In this document: positions 8,709 through 16,477 of the stretch, one piece after another
How positions within the stretch are numbered: position 1 is the first letter of the stretch
Layout: each line of letters begins with the position of its first letter
Assembly: GCF_002760435.1 (NCBI RefSeq)
Contig: NZ_AUUU01000104.1
Location: 1 to 64,000, forward strand
Length of the DNA stretch: 64,000 nt
Reading direction: 5' to 3'
From: Clostridium sp. LS
GTDB taxonomy: Bacteria; Bacillota; Clostridia; Clostridiales; Clostridiaceae
The notes under the pieces: generated by a model
What the model saw: the letters and a program-made list of their open reading frames with translations, nothing else
What the model was told of the DNA's origin: nothing
Databases searched by the model: none
Translations under genes and position numbers: made by a program

Positions 8709-9617
8709 TTGTTTGGAAATTTATTTAATAAGTTAAAAGAAGGATTAACGAAGACTAGGGATGGATTAACTGATAAAATTAATGAAGCATTAAATTTAGC
8801 TATTACAATTGATGAGGACTTATATGAAGAATTAGAGGAAATACTTATTACATCTGATGTAGGAATGGATACTACAGTAGATATTATTGAAAGATTAAGA
8901 AATAAAATTCGTAAGGAAAAAATAAATGATCCTCAAGAAGTTAAACCAGCATTAAAGGAAGTAATAAAAGATATACTGCTTGAAGGAGCTTATGAAGATA
9001 ATGAAGAAGGTAAAAAAGTAATGCTTGTAATAGGGGTTAATGGTGTTGGTAAAACTACTTCTATAGGAAAGCTTGCAGCTAAAAATAAGGAAAGTGGAAA
9101 AAAAGTATTGCTAGCTGCTGCTGATACATTTAGAGCAGCGGCTATAGATCAACTCGAAGTTTGGAGTTCTAGAGCCGGAGTAGATATAGTGAAACATCAA
9201 GAGGGATCAGATCCTGCAGCAGTAGTATTTGATGCAATAGAGGCTTCGAAAGCTAGAAATGTTGATTTGTTGATATGTGATACTGCTGGAAGGCTTCATA
9301 ATAAAAAGAATCTAATGAATGAGCTTGAAAAGATTAATAGAATAATAGATCGAGAATTAGAAGGATTCAAAAAAGAAACATTACTTGTATTAGATGCAAC
9401 TACAGGACAAAATGCTGTTATTCAAGCAAAACAATTTATGGAGGCTTGCCCTATAGATGGAATAATATTAACCAAGTTAGATGGAACAGCAAAAGGCGGA
9501 GTGGTATTATCTATAAAGCAAAGTTTAAATATTCCTGTTAGATATATAGGAGTAGGAGAAGGTATAGAGGATCTTCAGGAATTTGATGCAGAAGGATTTG
9601 CAGAAGCGCTAATTTAA
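8709..9617 (+). CDS. ftsY: Signal recognition particle receptor FtsY
   Basis: FtsY is the membrane-associated GTPase that receives Ffh-ribosome complexes. The product is about 302 residues with an NG domain. GVNGVGKTT (G1) is at about 109-117, DTAGR (G3) in the middle and TKLDGTAKGG (G4/G5) near the C-terminus. The acidic A domain is minimal, as is usual in clostridia. AGGAGG ends at 8700, only 2 nt before the ATG at 8703 but 8 nt before the TTG at 8709, so I prefer the TTG (protein beginning FGNLFNKL). The ATG would add two residues. Confidence 0.93.
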   Translation: MFGNLFNKLKEGLTKTRDGLTDKINEALNLAITIDEDLYEELEEILITSDVGMDTTVDIIERLRNKIRKEKINDPQEVKPALKEVIKDILLEGAYEDNEEGKKVMLVIGVNGVGKTTSIGKLAAKNKESGKKVLLAAADTFRAAAIDQLEVWSSRAGVDIVKHQEGSDPAAVVFDAIEASKARNVDLLICDTAGRLHNKKNLMNELEKINRIIDRELEGFKKETLLVLDATTGQNAVIQAKQFMEACPIDGIILTKLDGTAKGGVVLSIKQSLNIPVRYIGVGEGIEDLQEFDAEGFAEALI

Positions 9618-9620
9618 TTC

Positions 9621-9775
9621 AGTTTACAGTTAACAATTAATGTCCTTTAGGGTACCCTGTGGGCAGTTAACACTTGAAGGATGAAAAGCCATAGGCTTTT
9701 CTAAAAAATGTTTTTAGAAATCCCTTTTGGGATTTCGTCTCTAATTTATCACTTATAACTTATAATTAATCTTTT
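9621..9775. repeat. Palindromic repeat element downstream of ftsY
   Basis: The 150-bp segment starts CAGTTTACAGTTAACAAT (the same 18 bp recur at 28782) and contains GGGTACCC, AAAAGCC-ATA-GGCTTTT and AAATCCC-TTTT-GGGATTT hairpins before an AT-rich end (CTTATAACTTATAATTAA). It has no coding potential. It looks like a mosaic of short non-autonomous repeats. The rest of the 9618-9862 gap has nothing else apart from the promoter at its end. Confidence 0.55.
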
Positions 9776-9862
9776 CTTTGGTGCGTTAAAGCAATTTATT
9801 TAAGGAAAGAATATGAATTCTGGTAGTGGGAAAAAATTTTTTATGGTGTTAAGTAAAAATAC

Positions 9863-9891
9863 TTGACACGTATAAATAATCCTGTTAAAAT
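9863..9891 (+). promoter_or_regulatory. Sigma-A promoter for ylxM-ffh
   Basis: TTGACA (9863-9868) and TAAAAT (9886-9891) are separated by 17 bp, about 27 bp before the ylxM ATG. Confidence 0.8.
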
Positions 9892-9917
9892 CTCTTTTGT
9901 GGGTAAGGTGATTAAAA

Positions 9918-10247
9918 ATGGAAGATAGAGTTGAAATTTCATTGCTTATGGATTTTTACGGTTCATTATTAACAGAAAAACAAGTAGAAATTATGCAGTG
10001 GTATTATGATGATGATTTATCTTTAGCTGAAATAGCTGAAATTAATAAAACAAGTCGCCAAGCTATTCACGATTTGATTAAAAGATGTTATAAACAGCTT
10101 CTATCCTACGAAAGTAAGCTTCACTTGCTTGAAAAGAGTATTAGTAGGGAAAAAGAAATTATGAATTTTTTAGAACACTTAAAGAATAAATATTCCATAG
10201 ATGATGAGGATATTATAAAATATAAAGAAAAGCTAGAAAATTTGTAA
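9918..10247 (+). CDS. ylxM: YlxM/UPF0122 helix-turn-helix protein
   Basis: The 109-residue protein belongs to the YlxM family, found just upstream of ffh in Firmicutes and associated with the signal recognition particle pathway. Residues about 18-62 resemble sigma region 4: LTEKQVEIMQWYYDDDLSLAEIAE followed by a recognition-helix-like TSRQAIHDLIKR. The C-terminus is a charged helix. AAGGTG precedes the ATG, and the gene ends 13 bp before ffh, sharing its promoter. Confidence 0.92.
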   Translation: MEDRVEISLLMDFYGSLLTEKQVEIMQWYYDDDLSLAEIAEINKTSRQAIHDLIKRCYKQLLSYESKLHLLEKSISREKEIMNFLEHLKNKYSIDDEDIIKYKEKLENL

Positions 10248-10260
10248 GGAGGATATAACC

Positions 10261-11613
10261 ATGGCTTTTGAAGGATTAGGCGAAAAATTACAGGAAACTT
10301 TCAGAAAATTAAAAGGTAAAGGAAAGTTAAATGAAAAAGATATAAAAGAAGCCATGAGAGAAGTAAAGCTTGCCTTGTTAGAAGCAGATGTTAACTATAA
10401 GGTTGTTAAACAATTTATTTCTTCTGTTAGTTCCAAGTGTGTGGGAAGTGAAGTTCTTGAAAGCTTAACACCTGGACAACAAGTAATAAAAATAGTTAAT
10501 GAAGAACTTACTAATCTTATGGGTGGAAGTGAAAGTAAAATTAACTACAGCAGTTCGGGACTTACAATTATAATGTTAGTCGGATTGCAAGGGGCAGGTA
10601 AAACTACAATGTGTGGTAAACTTGCGCTGAACCTTAGAAAAGATAATAAAAAACCATTGCTTGTAGCATGTGATATATATAGACCAGCGGCTATAAAACA
10701 ATTAGAAGTCGTAGGGAAGCAAATTGAGATTCCAGTATTTTCGATGGGGGATAAGGTAAATCCAGTTGAAATTGCGAAAAATGGAATAGCTCATGCAAAA
10801 GATAATGGGAATAATGTAGTTATTATTGATACTGCAGGTAGACTTCATATTGATGAAGAATTAATGCATGAATTAAAAGATATAAAAGAAAATGTAAAAC
10901 CATCAGAAATATTATTAGTAGTTGATGCAATGACAGGTCAAGATGCTGTTAATGTTGCAGAAAGCTTTAATAACGATTTAGATTTAAATGGAGTTATTTT
11001 AACAAAATTAGATGGTGATACCAGAGGTGGAGCTGCTCTTTCAATAAAAAGCATAATTAATAAACCAATTAAATATGCTGGTGTTGGAGAAAAAATGAAT
11101 GATTTTGAAGTGTTCCATCCTGACAGAATGGCATCAAGAATCTTGGGAATGGGTGATGTTTTATCACTTATAGAAAAAGCTCAAGAAGCAATTGATGAAA
11201 AGGAAGCTGCTGATTTAGGTAAGCGAATGTTAAATCAAGAATTTAACTTTGAAGATTATCTAATGGCAATGGAGCAAATGAAGAAACTTGGACCGTTAAA
11301 TAAAATTATGGAGATGATACCTGGTTTAAATACAAAGGAACTTCAAGGTTTTGACTTTGATAAAAGTAGTGAAGCCCTTGATAGAACTAAGGCGATTATT
11401 CAATCTATGACAAGTAAAGAAAGAAGAAATCCAAACCTTATACTAAAGTCTCCATCAAGAAAAACCAGAATAGCTAAGGGCTCAGGTACAAATATTCAAG
11501 AGGTTAATAAACTCATGAAAGGCTATGAAATGATGAAAAAGAACATGAAACAAATGAAATCATTACAGAAGCAAGCAAAGAAAGGCGGACTATTTGGAAA
11601 ATTACCTTTCTAG
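10261..11613 (+). CDS. ffh: Signal recognition particle protein Ffh
   Basis: Ffh binds the 4.5S/6S RNA and signal peptides of nascent membrane proteins. The 450-residue product has the N domain (1-95), G domain with GLQGAGKTT at 108-116, DTAGR and TKLDGD, and a methionine-rich M domain from about 300 to the C-terminus. AGGAGG lies before the ATG. It is co-transcribed with ylxM, and its partner ftsY lies 0.6 kb upstream. rpsP follows after 54 bp. Confidence 0.97.
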   Translation: MAFEGLGEKLQETFRKLKGKGKLNEKDIKEAMREVKLALLEADVNYKVVKQFISSVSSKCVGSEVLESLTPGQQVIKIVNEELTNLMGGSESKINYSSSGLTIIMLVGLQGAGKTTMCGKLALNLRKDNKKPLLVACDIYRPAAIKQLEVVGKQIEIPVFSMGDKVNPVEIAKNGIAHAKDNGNNVVIIDTAGRLHIDEELMHELKDIKENVKPSEILLVVDAMTGQDAVNVAESFNNDLDLNGVILTKLDGDTRGGAALSIKSIINKPIKYAGVGEKMNDFEVFHPDRMASRILGMGDVLSLIEKAQEAIDEKEAADLGKRMLNQEFNFEDYLMAMEQMKKLGPLNKIMEMIPGLNTKELQGFDFDKSSEALDRTKAIIQSMTSKERRNPNLILKSPSRKTRIAKGSGTNIQEVNKLMKGYEMMKKNMKQMKSLQKQAKKGGLFGKLPF

Positions 11614-11667
11614 CACATTCAATAGAGTTGATATATATAATTATCCTTTAAAGGAGGTGAAATTAAA

Positions 11668-11913
11668 ATGGCAGTAAAAATCAGATTAAGAAGAATGGGT
11701 GCTAAGAAAGCTCCTTTCTATAGAATAATAGTTGCAGATTCAAGAGCACCAAGAGATGGTAAGTTCATCGATGAAATTGGATACTATAATCCATTAACTG
11801 AACCAGTTGAAGTTAAAATCAACGAAGAAAAAGCTAATGAATGGTTATCTAATGGAGCACAACCAACAGAAGTAGTTAAGAGACTTTTCAATAATGCAGG
11901 TCTTACTAAGTAA
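11668..11913 (+). CDS. rpsP: 30S ribosomal protein S16
   Basis: The 81-residue product begins MAVKIRLRRMGAKKAPFYRI, the S16 signature, and includes DSRAPRDGKFIDEIGYYNP. S16 is needed for small-subunit assembly. A strong AAAGGAGGTGA site lies 8 bp upstream of the ATG. The order rpsP-khpA-rimM-trmD-rplS is conserved in Firmicutes. Confidence 0.97.
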   Translation: MAVKIRLRRMGAKKAPFYRIIVADSRAPRDGKFIDEIGYYNPLTEPVEVKINEEKANEWLSNGAQPTEVVKRLFNNAGLTK

Positions 11914-11931
11914 TTTTTGGAGGTGAATTCT

Positions 11932-11953
11932 GCAATTAGTACATACTAATTGT
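11932..11953 (+). promoter_or_regulatory. Hairpin between the Shine-Dalgarno site and start codon of khpA
   Basis: The Shine-Dalgarno sequence TTGGAGGTGA is at 11917-11926, but the conserved start ATG is at 11962. A hairpin, AATTAGT (11934-11940) with ACTAATT (11945-11951), extended by a C-G and a G-U pair to 11932-11953, lies between them. Folding would shorten the effective spacing from 35 to about 13 nt. Confidence 0.55.
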
Positions 11954-11961
11954 GGACGTTT

Positions 11962-12189
11962 ATGAAGGAATTAGTTGAATTTATGGCTAAATCCCTTGTT
12001 GATAACCCTGATGCAGTTACTGTTAATGAAGTAAATGGAGAACAATCCATAATACTGGAATTAAAAGTTGCACCAGAAGATATGGGGAAGATTATAGGTA
12101 AGCAAGGAAGAATTGCAAAGGCTATAAGAACAGTTATAAAAGCTGCAGCAGTTAAACAAAATAAACGAGTTATAGTAGAAATCATCTAA
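11962..12189 (+). CDS. khpA: KH-domain RNA-binding protein KhpA (YlqC)
   Basis: KhpA is a small KH protein that in Firmicutes pairs with KhpB/Jag and affects cell division and small-RNA biology. The 75-residue product starts MKELVEFMAKSLVDNPDAV, the normal family start. The KH core IIGKQGRIAKAIR, with its GKQG loop at 46-49, is clear. A TTG at 11950 would add four non-family residues. The start codon is preceded by an unusual Shine-Dalgarno/hairpin arrangement (see 11932-11953). Confidence 0.92.
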   Translation: MKELVEFMAKSLVDNPDAVTVNEVNGEQSIILELKVAPEDMGKIIGKQGRIAKAIRTVIKAAAVKQNKRVIVEII

Positions 12190-12195
12190 AAATTT

Positions 12196-12221
12196 AGAGT
12201 TAGGGTAACCTAGCTCTTTTT
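12196..12221 (+). terminator. Terminator after khpA
   Basis: AGAGTTAGG (12196-12204) pairs with CCTAGCTCT (12209-12217), one G-U pair, with a GTAA loop and TTTT tail. Confidence 0.8.
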
Positions 12222-12227
12222 AGTATA

Positions 12228-12392
12228 TGAATAATGAATGATTAAGGTGGAGAGCTCCAAAGAGAAAGTCTCAGTAACCAAATGCAAGATTTGGACTGTC
12301 ACTTTTTCTTTGGAATCTCTATAATAGATTTAATAAATTCCGTAGGAATTTCAACTTTAATTAGTCATTATTCATCATTAATCATTAATTAA
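12228..12392. repeat. MITE-like repeat between khpA and rimM
   Basis: The segment has AT-rich inverted ends (GAATAATGAATGATTAAGG on the left; CATTATTCATCATTAATCATT on the right). Its left portion (AGCTCCAAAGAGAAAGT) is shared with the repeat at 22310-22355. Internally AAATTCC-GTA-GGAATTT forms a hairpin. There is no open frame of note. Confidence 0.55.
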
Positions 12393-12412
12393 CTTGAATA
12401 GAGGTGAAGAGA

Positions 12413-12910
12413 GTGGGAAAGTTATTTAAAATTGGGCAGATTATAAATACTCATGGAATTAAAGGTGAAGTTAAAGTTTATCCTCTAACTGAAGATTTGA
12501 ATAAATTTAAGCGTCTAAAAACTGTTTTAGTAGATGGAGTAGAAAAAAATATAATGGGAGTCAAGTTTCAAAAGGATAGAGTTATACTAAAATTAGAAGG
12601 TGTAGACTCTATGAATGATGCTGAGACTTACAAGCAAAGATATATTGAAATACCACGTGAGAATGAACCTGAGCTTCCACCAGATACTTATTATGTTACT
12701 GATTTAAAAGAGTGCACAGTATACGATACCAATGAAAAGGAGCTTGGAAAGGTCTTTGATGTTATAAGTACTCCTAATAATGATGTGTATTGGATTAAAG
12801 AACCTAAAGAATTATTGATACCAGTTCTAAGAGACATAGTTCTTAGTATAGATATAGATTTAAAAAAAATCGTTGTTAGACCAGTAGGTGAATGGCAAGA
12901 TGAAGATTAG
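12413..12910 (+). CDS. rimM: 16S rRNA processing protein RimM
   Basis: RimM helps mature the 30S head around S19. The 165-residue product begins with a conserved FKIGQIINTHGIKGEVKVYP and ends in a PRC-barrel domain (about 95-165, LPPDTYYVTDLKECTVY). I choose GTG 12413 with GAGGTG six bases before it; the GTG at 12404 lies within that site. The stop overlaps trmD by 11 bp. Confidence 0.94.
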   Translation: MGKLFKIGQIINTHGIKGEVKVYPLTEDLNKFKRLKTVLVDGVEKNIMGVKFQKDRVILKLEGVDSMNDAETYKQRYIEIPRENEPELPPDTYYVTDLKECTVYDTNEKELGKVFDVISTPNNDVYWIKEPKELLIPVLRDIVLSIDIDLKKIVVRPVGEWQDED

Positions 12911-13619
12911 TATATTAACATTGTTCCCGGAAATGTTCTCGATTTTTGAACATAGTATTATAGGGAGAGCAAAGGACAATAAAATAATCGACTTAAATTT
13001 ATTAAATATTAGAGATTATACATTAAATAAACATAAGAAAGTTGATGATTACCCTTATGGCGGTGGAGCTGGAATGGTAATGGCTGTGCAACCTATTGTT
13101 GATGCTATAAAGTGCGCCAAGGAAAACAATAAAGGTAAAGTTATCTTTCTAGGGCCTAGAGGAAAGACTTTTAATCAAGAAATCGCAAAAGAACTTTCTA
13201 AAGAGGAGAGTCTTATATTTTTATGTGGACACTATGAAGGTATAGATGAGCGGGTTTACAAGCATATAGATATGGAAATTTCTCTTGGGGACTTTGTTTT
13301 GACTGGAGGAGAAATGGCTGCAATTCCGGTTATTGACTGCGTATTAAGGTTAATTCCAGGAGTGCTTGGGAAAGAAGAGAGTTTTATGGAAGAATCTTTT
13401 TACAACGGACTGCTAGAGTATCCGCAATATACTAGGCCGGAAGAATTTGAAGGTGATAAGGTTCCAGAAATATTATTATCAGGACACCATGAAAATATAA
13501 GAAAATGGAGAAGGCTTAAATCTTTAGAAGTAACTAAAAGGATAAGGCCGGATTTGTATAAAAACATTACATTAACTAAAGAAGATATTAAGCTGTTAAA
13601 GAATAACAAAGAATTATAA
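12900..13619 (+). CDS. trmD: tRNA (guanine-N1-)-methyltransferase TrmD
   Basis: TrmD makes m1G37 in tRNA, which prevents frameshifting. The 239-residue product starts MKISILTLFPEMF. GGGAGMVM, YEGIDERV and LGDFVLTGGE form the trefoil-knot SAM site. The ATG at 12900 has AGGTG nine bases upstream and overlaps rimM; the in-frame GTG at 12888 is inside the ribosome site. rplS is downstream but has its own promoter and leader. Confidence 0.96.
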   Translation: MKISILTLFPEMFSIFEHSIIGRAKDNKIIDLNLLNIRDYTLNKHKKVDDYPYGGGAGMVMAVQPIVDAIKCAKENNKGKVIFLGPRGKTFNQEIAKELSKEESLIFLCGHYEGIDERVYKHIDMEISLGDFVLTGGEMAAIPVIDCVLRLIPGVLGKEESFMEESFYNGLLEYPQYTRPEEFEGDKVPEILLSGHHENIRKWRRLKSLEVTKRIRPDLYKNITLTKEDIKLLKNNKEL

Positions 13620-13637
13620 AATTATAAATAATTTTTG

Positions 13638-13666
13638 TTGAAATATAAAAAGTTATGTGATAATAT
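13638..13666 (+). promoter_or_regulatory. Promoter for rplS
   Basis: TTGAAA (13638-13643) and TAATAT (13661-13666) are separated by 17 bp just after trmD. Confidence 0.65.
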
Positions 13667-13671
13667 TAAAT

Positions 13672-13748
13672 TTGTGCTAGTACGGGCGTTCCTCTGTCAA
13701 TGTATATATGTTAAGAACGTCAAATTATCTATAAGGAGGGAATGCACA
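13672..13748 (+). promoter_or_regulatory. rplS leader (candidate L19-type autoregulatory leader)
   Basis: A leader of about 75 nt holds a stem GGCGTTC (13685-13691) with GAACGTC (13715-13721), one G-U pair, around a 23-nt loop, just upstream of AAGGAGGG. L19 leader RNAs are known for rplS in low-GC Gram-positives. Whether this matches that family needs a covariance-model search. Confidence 0.5.
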
Positions 13749-14099
13749 ATGAACGAAATAATTAGAGCTATAGAAGCTGAACAAATCAGAACTGACTTAC
13801 CTAACTTTGCTATCGGAGATACTATAAAGGTATATGTTAAGATCCAAGAAGGTAACAAAGAAAGAATTCAAATGTTCGAAGGTACTGTTATCAAGAAACA
13901 AAATGGTGGTTTAAGAGAAACTTTCACTGTAAGAAGAGTTGCTTATGGAACTGGAGTTGAAAGAACATTCCCAATGAATGCACCAATCATCGACAAAATT
14001 GAAATCTCAAGAAAAGGTAAAGTTAGAAGAGCTAAACTTTACTACTTAAGAGATAGAGTTGGTAAGGCTGCTAAAGTTAAAGAATTATTAACTAGATAG
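13749..14099 (+). CDS. rplS: 50S ribosomal protein L19
   Basis: The 116-residue product begins MNEIIRAIEAEQIRTDLPNF and contains GDTIKVYVKIQEGNKERIQ and FEGTVIKKQNGG, diagnostic for L19, a protein at the subunit interface. The ATG at 13749 follows AAGGAGGG. The frame is open to 13635, but that stretch is the leader and is not translated in my reading. A terminator follows. Confidence 0.97.
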   Translation: MNEIIRAIEAEQIRTDLPNFAIGDTIKVYVKIQEGNKERIQMFEGTVIKKQNGGLRETFTVRRVAYGTGVERTFPMNAPIIDKIEISRKGKVRRAKLYYLRDRVGKAAKVKELLTR

Positions 14100-14104
14100 T
14101 ATTT

Positions 14105-14133
14105 AAAAAGGGGACTGTTTAAGTCCTTTTTTT
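14105..14133 (+). terminator. Terminator after rplS
   Basis: GGACT (14112-14116) pairs with AGTCC (14122-14126); flanking A and T runs extend the stem and give a T7 tail. Confidence 0.85.
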
Positions 14134-14162
14134 ATATTTAAATATAAGAAGGAGGAATTCAT

Positions 14163-15026
14163 ATGGCAATTAATTGGTTTCCAGGACATATGAAAAAAAC
14201 TCAAAGGGAAATTAAAGAAAATCTAAAATTAGTGGATGCTGTAATTGAAATACGAGATGCTAGAATACCAAGAAGTTCTGCAAATCCAGATATCGAAAAA
14301 TTATTAGAAGGAAAACCAAGAATTATACTTTTAAATAAAAGTGATTTAACTGATAGTAAAGTTACGAAAGAATGGATTAATTATTTAACTGAGGATGATG
14401 TTAAAGTATTAGAAGTTAATTGCTTAAAAGGTGATGGTCTTAAAAACATAAAGCCTACGTTATTAACCCTATTAAAGGAAAAGCATGATAGATTAAAAGC
14501 AAAAGGTATGGTTAATATAACAATGAGAGTAATGGTGGTTGGAATACCTAATGTAGGAAAATCAACATTTATAAATAAAATGGCGAGAAATAATATAGCT
14601 AAAACAGGTGATAGACCAGGTGTTACAAAGAGCAAACAATGGATAAAGACAGGAATTGGAATTGAAATGTTAGATACTCCAGGGGTATTATGGCCTAAAT
14701 TTGAAGATGATGAAACAGCTTTAAATTTAGCTTTTACAGGAGCTATAAAAGATGAAATAATGGATATAGAAGAATTAGCCCTAAAGCTTGTTGAAAGATT
14801 GCAGAATAGTTATGAAGAGAAATTAAAAGAAAGATATAAGTTAACTGAGGTTTTTGAAAATCCATTAGATACATTAGATGCTATAGGTAAGAAGAGAGGA
14901 ACATTAATTTCTGGAGGTCAAATTGACTATAACAGAATTGCTGTTATTCTGCTTGATGAATTTAGAGGGGGAAAAATGGGCAATATTACATTAGAACGCC
15001 CAGTTGAAGAAGATGATACAATTTAA
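14163..15026 (+). CDS. rbgA: Ribosome biogenesis GTPase RbgA (YlqF)
   Basis: RbgA is needed for late 50S assembly. The 287-residue protein has circularly permuted GTPase motifs: NKSD (G4) at 58-61 comes first, then GIPNVGKST (G1) near 127 and DTPGV (G3). The N-terminus INWFPGHMKK is typical. AAGGAGG precedes the ATG. It overlaps rnhB by 14 bp, a pairing seen in many Firmicutes. Confidence 0.95.
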   Translation: MAINWFPGHMKKTQREIKENLKLVDAVIEIRDARIPRSSANPDIEKLLEGKPRIILLNKSDLTDSKVTKEWINYLTEDDVKVLEVNCLKGDGLKNIKPTLLTLLKEKHDRLKAKGMVNITMRVMVVGIPNVGKSTFINKMARNNIAKTGDRPGVTKSKQWIKTGIGIEMLDTPGVLWPKFEDDETALNLAFTGAIKDEIMDIEELALKLVERLQNSYEEKLKERYKLTEVFENPLDTLDAIGKKRGTLISGGQIDYNRIAVILLDEFRGGKMGNITLERPVEEDDTI

Positions 15027-15825
15027 TGAGGATATAGGAGCTTTATCATTTGCAGAAATAAAAGAAGAGATACATAAGCTTTCAATTATTGATTCCTATA
15101 AAAATGGAGAACATATAAAAATCTTAAATTGGTTAAGTAAAGATAAAAGAAAAAATGTATTATCATTAAAAAATAGAGTTGAAAAAGAATTGGATTCGTA
15201 TTTAAATGAAGTTAAAAGAGTTAAAGCAATGTATGACTTTGATAAATCCTTTGGAAATTATAGATATGTGGCAGGTGTAGATGAAGTTGGAAGAGGGCCT
15301 CTTGCTGGACCGATAGTTGCGTGTAGTGTTATTTTAGATTTAAATGTCTTGGATAAGGATTTGATTTTATATATAAATGATTCAAAAAAGGTGAAAGAAT
15401 CTAAGAGAGAGGAATTAGCTGAAATAATAAAAGAAAAGGCGTTAAGTTATCATATATCAGTTTCTTCAAATGAAGAAATAGATGAAAAAGGGATAGCCTT
15501 TGCTAATAATAAGGTGTTTTTAGAAAGCTGTAATTTACTTAGTATAAAGCCCGATTTAGTCTTGTCTGATGGATACTTAGTTAAGAATATTAAGATTGAA
15601 AATAAGTCGGTTATAAAAGGAGATACTAAGAGTGCAAGCATTGCAGCAGCATCAATTGTAGCAAAAGTATATAGGGATAATCTTATGAAAGAATACGCTA
15701 AAGAATATCCTTATTATGACTTTGAAAATAACGTTGGATATGGTACCTCAAAACATATTGAAGGCCTAAAAACTTATGGGAAATGCAGCATTCATAGAAA
15801 TAGTTTCTTGACTAAATTATTATGA
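15013..15825 (+). CDS. rnhB: Ribonuclease HII
   Basis: RNase HII removes ribonucleotides and RNA primers from RNA-DNA hybrids. The 270-residue product has an N-terminal extension of about 80 residues, as in other Firmicutes, then YVAGVDEVGRGPLAGP with catalytic Asp90 and Glu91, and later LSDGYL. The ATG at 15013 overlaps rbgA. The ribosome site (GAAGAAG) is weak, suggesting coupling to rbgA translation. An in-frame TTG at 15004 is possible. Confidence 0.93.
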   Translation: MIQFNEDIGALSFAEIKEEIHKLSIIDSYKNGEHIKILNWLSKDKRKNVLSLKNRVEKELDSYLNEVKRVKAMYDFDKSFGNYRYVAGVDEVGRGPLAGPIVACSVILDLNVLDKDLILYINDSKKVKESKREELAEIIKEKALSYHISVSSNEEIDEKGIAFANNKVFLESCNLLSIKPDLVLSDGYLVKNIKIENKSVIKGDTKSASIAAASIVAKVYRDNLMKEYAKEYPYYDFENNVGYGTSKHIEGLKTYGKCSIHRNSFLTKLL

Positions 15826-15886
15826 TTATTTTGTATTTTTATTTGAAATTTTAAGGTGAAATTTTATATAAGAAAATTATATTTTT

Positions 15887-15933
15887 AACTATAAGAATAA
15901 TAGAGATAAATATTATTCTTATAGTTTTTTTTG
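15887..15933 (+). terminator. Strong terminator between rnhB and yraN
   Basis: A perfect 16-bp stem, AACTATAAGAATAATA (15887-15902) with its complement at 15911-15926, has an 8-nt loop and an eight-T tail on the + strand. The stem may also serve the convergent yraN, but without a T run on that strand. Confidence 0.9.
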
Positions 15934-15946
15934 TTTTTAAAATTAT

Positions 15947-16318
15947 TTAATATAATCTAAAAGCATCTGTAATATGTTCTATTTTTATAAGTGAGTTATC
16001 TTTATTTAAATAAATTTCTATGACGTCAAATCTTATATTAAAGTTAAATAACCTTTTATAGGATATATAGGAATTAGTTACTTTGATTATAGATTTTTGT
16101 TTTGAAAGGCTGACTGATTCTTTTGGTAATCCATAATCATAGTTATACCTACCTTTAACTTCTACAATAATCAACAAATTGTTGCAAGTGCATACAATGT
16201 CGATTTCGCCCAAACAATTTCTAAAGTTACAATCAAGTATATTATATTTATTAATTTTTAAATAATCTTTTGCTAAAATCTCGCAATAATTACCTATATC
16301 TTTATTTAATTTTTTCAT
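15947..16318 (-). CDS. yraN: YraN/UPF0102 putative endonuclease
   Basis: The 123-residue protein belongs to UPF0102, a PD-(D/E)XK nuclease-fold family usually sitting beside rnhB and comM. The fold residues are visible as GEIDIV and IVEVKGR. The start at 16318 has GGAG about 9 nt upstream on the minus strand; the frame is open back to 16399 without a better site. It is the only minus-strand gene in a long + strand block and faces rnhB, whereas neighbours in related genomes are usually co-oriented. Its biological role is unknown. Confidence 0.85.
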   Translation of the reverse strand: MKKLNKDIGNYCEILAKDYLKINKYNILDCNFRNCLGEIDIVCTCNNLLIIVEVKGRYNYDYGLPKESVSLSKQKSIIKVTNSYISYKRLFNFNIRFDVIEIYLNKDNSLIKIEHITDAFRLY

Positions 16319-16477
16319 TAAGCTGCTCCATTCTAAAAAAAATCTTGTCGGAAGGTAAAGATTTTTCTTACTTAATTTATTACTTTGAATTATTAACAAT
16401 TAAAAAATAACTTAAACAAATAATTTTTTTAGGATTAATATTTAAATGTGTGTCTATAATTTGAATGGGTGATTTAT

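Noticed and set aside
11614..11667. CCTTTAAAGG palindrome at the rpsP ribosome site
   Set aside because: With no loop it cannot form a stable hairpin, so sequestration is unlikely.
13635..13748. N-terminal extension of L19
   Set aside because: The family start with AAGGAGGG is at 13749; the upstream part is promoter and leader.
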